The notes under the pieces are model-generated. The model was not told where the DNA came from, made no database searches, and worked only from the letters and a program-made list of their open reading frames with translations. 64,000 bases of DNA. Origin: Colias croceus. Taxonomy: Eukaryota > Arthropoda > Insecta > Lepidoptera > Pieridae. The translations under genes and the position numbers were made by a program. The DNA lies in NCBI RefSeq assembly GCF_905220415.1, contig NC_059541.1:9808501-9872500 (forward strand). Reading direction: 5' to 3'. Positions 61,954 to 64,000 of the stretch are shown here, piece after piece (the first letter of the stretch is position 1; every line of letters starts with the position of its first letter).

Positions 61954-64000
61954 CTACTTATTTCTTTGGTTAACTACGACTACAATATGCTTACAATATT
62001 GCAAGAACGCATCCCTACACTTGTCCCCCAGGGCGGAAGGCAGATTCTCACCCGTCATCGCCATGCCCAATTTTTGCTCAATAGCATATCTATTGCTTGC
62101 AAAAATTGGGCACTCGAGTAACAGGTGAGGAACCGTCTCCTCTACTCCGGGCTGACATAGACATGACGGATTCTCCTTCAGCTTGAATCTGTTCAAATAG
62201 AAGGCGAATCCACCATGACCAGTCAGTACTTGTGTGGTGTGGTGTGTGATGTCTAATTTCCCGACTACCTTGTATGCAGCAGCAGCGCTTGGGAAAAAGA
62301 GCTTCGTGACTCCGGCCGTTCCTCCTACGTCGTATCTCCTATCCCATTCGCTGATCGTATCTTGTCTCAAGATACGCTTGACGAATGAAACAGGACACAG
62401 ATCGTAATCCGGTTTCCTCCTCAACCCCAGAGCGGCCCCCTTGGCTAACTCGTCTGCCCGTTCGTTCCCCTTCAGCCCTGCGTGCGCCTTAATCCAAAAC
62501 AGGGAGACCTTCCGCCTCTGCAATGCAGCTTTTCGGAGGGCCGCCCGCGTTTGCACGGCCAGAGGATGAGGGGAACTCAGGGTGACCGCCTGGAGCGCCG
62601 ATCTGGAGTCGCTGAGGACACCAACCTTTGTCGCTCCGCTCTTGCAGGCTATATCTACTGCTCTTTTGAGCGCTAGGAGCTCAGCCTGATAAACGGTACA
62701 ATACGGTGGCAACGCAAGCTTGATGGCCTTTGTCTCGGACTCACCTTTCCATACGGAAAGGGCGGCTCCGACTCGACCCTCAATTTTGCTGCCATCCGTA
62801 TAGATCCTATGGACGTGGCTGTCAACCACGTCGGCATAGGTATCCTCATCTACTAAGCCAAACCCCAGCTCTACCTGCTCTGCCGGATGTGGATCCTCAA
62901 TCGCAAGAGCCATTCGTTCCACCTCCCTGTCCCTCAACACCGCCGGGTGCGACACACCCCTCTTGATCTCATAAAGCCTCGAAGATTCGAGTATTCTGAG
63001 ATCAAGTGGGAGTATCCCAGCCAACAGCATCGCAGAGTTCAGAGAGACAGTTCGATATGCTCTGCAGATCTTCTGGGCAAAACCCCGTTGAACGGTGTTA
63101 AGCCTCTTTCGTACCCCCATCCTTTCCGCTGTGGGTGCCCACGCTGCTGATGCATACAATATAGTTGGTTCTATAACTGCGATATATATAGTCTTAACTA
63201 CCTGGGGGTTAAGCCCCCAACCTACTCTCGCTGCTCTCGCTAACAGCTTATAGCGGGCGATTGCCTTCTTGCAAACGCTCCCGACATGGTCGTTGAATGT
63301 CAGGCCGCCATCAATAATAAGGCCCAGTATCTTAATATTATCGAAATATTGGATGTCCACACTCCCCATTGTAAGTCGTGGCTTGTCAAATTTTAGTTTT
63401 CGTGTCGAGAGCAGGGCACATGTCTTGTGTGGCGCGAATTTCAGTTTGTTTCTGACACCCCATTCGTCAATTTTTCTCAGTGTGCGATTTGCCTTGATCT
63501 CTATTTCTAAAGCCGTATCTCCATCAAACACTAACACAATGTCATCGGCAAACGCCTGACAGAACACTTCCATCTCCTCTAACATCCATAGCAGGGGATC
63601 CAACAAGAGGTCCCACAGGAGCGGTCCACCTATGGATCCCTGTACGCACCCCTTATTGGTCTCCCTACTCACTTCCACACCTGCATACCTTACATTCACT
63701 CCCCTTTCACTCAGGTAGCTGCTGATCACCCGCCTCATGTTCACCGGACACCCAACTTCGGCCAACCGCACCTTTATGGCTGGCCACCAGGCGCTGTCGA
63801 AAGCTCCCTCTATGTCCAGCGAAACCACAACAGAAATCTTCTTCTCCTCCCTCTTATTTCTGATGTGGTTCACTAGTCTATAGAGGGCGTCCTCAGTACT
63901 CCTCTGTGGCATGAAACCATACTGGTGGGGGCTTATTTTGGGCAGCAGGTAGAACCTGAGTCGGGCGACCAACATCTTTTCGAAGATTTTGCCGAGAACA
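61954..64000 (-). CDS. Non-LTR retrotransposon ORF2, 3' part: reverse transcriptase, RNase H, zinc knuckle
   Basis: The frame is open from the window edge (VLGKIFEKM... before the Met at 63975) to TAG at 61954-61956, about 680 codons with no internal stop. Residues counted from that Met: RT fingers GFMPQRSTEDAL (21-32), first catalytic Asp in SLDIEGAFD (52-60), QGSIGGPLLWDLL (112-124), active-site FADD (142-145); RNase H with YTDGS (392-396), AELLAL (431-436), SDS (456-458) and NERADELAK (504-512); a C-terminal knuckle of Cys605, Cys607, His617 and Cys622. All key residues are present. RT copies the element's RNA at a nicked target; RNase H removes the template strand. Domain order and the C-terminal knuckle fit the R1/I group. 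The endonuclease domain and ORF1 would lie past 64000. G+C content is clearly higher than the flanks, and the intact frame suggests a recent insertion. Confidence 0.93.
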   Translation of the reverse strand, partial: VLGKIFEKMLVARLRFYLLPKISPHQYGFMPQRSTEDALYRLVNHIRNKREEKKISVVVSLDIEGAFDSAWWPAIKVRLAEVGCPVNMRRVISSYLSERGVNVRYAGVEVSRETNKGCVQGSIGGPLLWDLLLDPLLWMLEEMEVFCQAFADDIVLVFDGDTALEIEIKANRTLRKIDEWGVRNKLKFAPHKTCALLSTRKLKFDKPRLTMGSVDIQYFDNIKILGLIIDGGLTFNDHVGSVCKKAIARYKLLARAARVGWGLNPQVVKTIYIAVIEPTILYASAAWAPTAERMGVRKRLNTVQRGFAQKICRAYRTVSLNSAMLLAGILPLDLRILESSRLYEIKRGVSHPAVLRDREVERMALAIEDPHPAEQVELGFGLVDEDTYADVVDSHVHRIYTDGSKIEGRVGAALSVWKGESETKAIKLALPPYCTVYQAELLALKRAVDIACKSGATKVGVLSDSRSALQAVTLSSPHPLAVQTRAALRKAALQRRKVSLFWIKAHAGLKGNERADELAKGAALGLRRKPDYDLCPVSFVKRILRQDTISEWDRRYDVGGTAGVTKLFFPSAAAAYKVVGKLDITHHTTQVLTGHGGFAFYLNRFKLKENPSCLCQPGVEETVPHLLLECPIFASNRYAIEQKLGMAMTGENLPSALGDKCRDAFLQYCKHIVVVVNQRNK

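Noticed and set aside
62482..63559. Several plus-strand open frames over the LINE
   Set aside because: They are antisense shadows of the intact ORF2, whose catalytic motifs are unambiguous.

Overview
The window looks like nuclear DNA from a moth or butterfly. It is very A+T-rich by eye, it holds a multi-exon insect gene with proper GT-AG introns, and it is littered with short repeats I recognise as typical of Lepidoptera: TC...CTAG Helitron-like elements, non-LTR retrotransposon 3' tails, a degenerate tRNA-type SINE and small inverted-repeat elements. There is no sign of bacterial, organellar or viral gene organisation. No species call is possible.

Region 1 (1-19.4 kb, + strand) holds the only host gene I can support. 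It is most of a dpr-family gene (defective proboscis extension response; two-immunoglobulin cell-surface protein, often annotated zig-8-like in insects), closest from memory to the Dpr6/Dpr10 type. Six coding exons lie at 2113-2324, 10555-10683, 13272-13365, 16597-16724, 17129-17297 and 18780-18877. All junctions keep the reading frame. They encode the end of the leader and linker region, Ig1 (three exons), Ig2 (two exons) and a short hydrophobic C-terminal tail of GPI-anchor type. The usual first exon with start codon and signal peptide is not visible and probably lies upstream of the window. The 3' part of the first visible exon has been tandemly triplicated inside the following intron; the two extra copies are broken.

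Region 2 (19.4-61.6 kb) is a gene-poor stretch in which I find no convincing host exon. It could be intergenic or a long intron of a neighbour. It contains many non-autonomous mobile elements, a 12-bp minisatellite (about 25 units, 22 of them identical), a perfect 59-bp palindrome, a 100-bp TA-flanked MITE, a 1.3-kb element with perfect 30-bp terminal inverted repeats that contains an exon-like ATG...GT segment, a pair of adjacent foldback sequences, and a 5'-truncated LINE fragment.

Region 3 (61.6-64 kb, - strand) is the 3' part of a long, intact non-LTR retrotransposon ORF (reverse transcriptase, RNase H, C-terminal zinc knuckle; R1/I-group type) that runs off the right edge. Its 3' end carries two A-tracts separated by a 66-bp segment that can fold into small hairpins.

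I did not find a clearly new biological system. The best leads are the triplicated Ig exon, the 1.3-kb TIR element with its exon-like segment, the shared 3' hairpin and A/T target rule linking the Helitron-like families, and the double-tailed LINE end.
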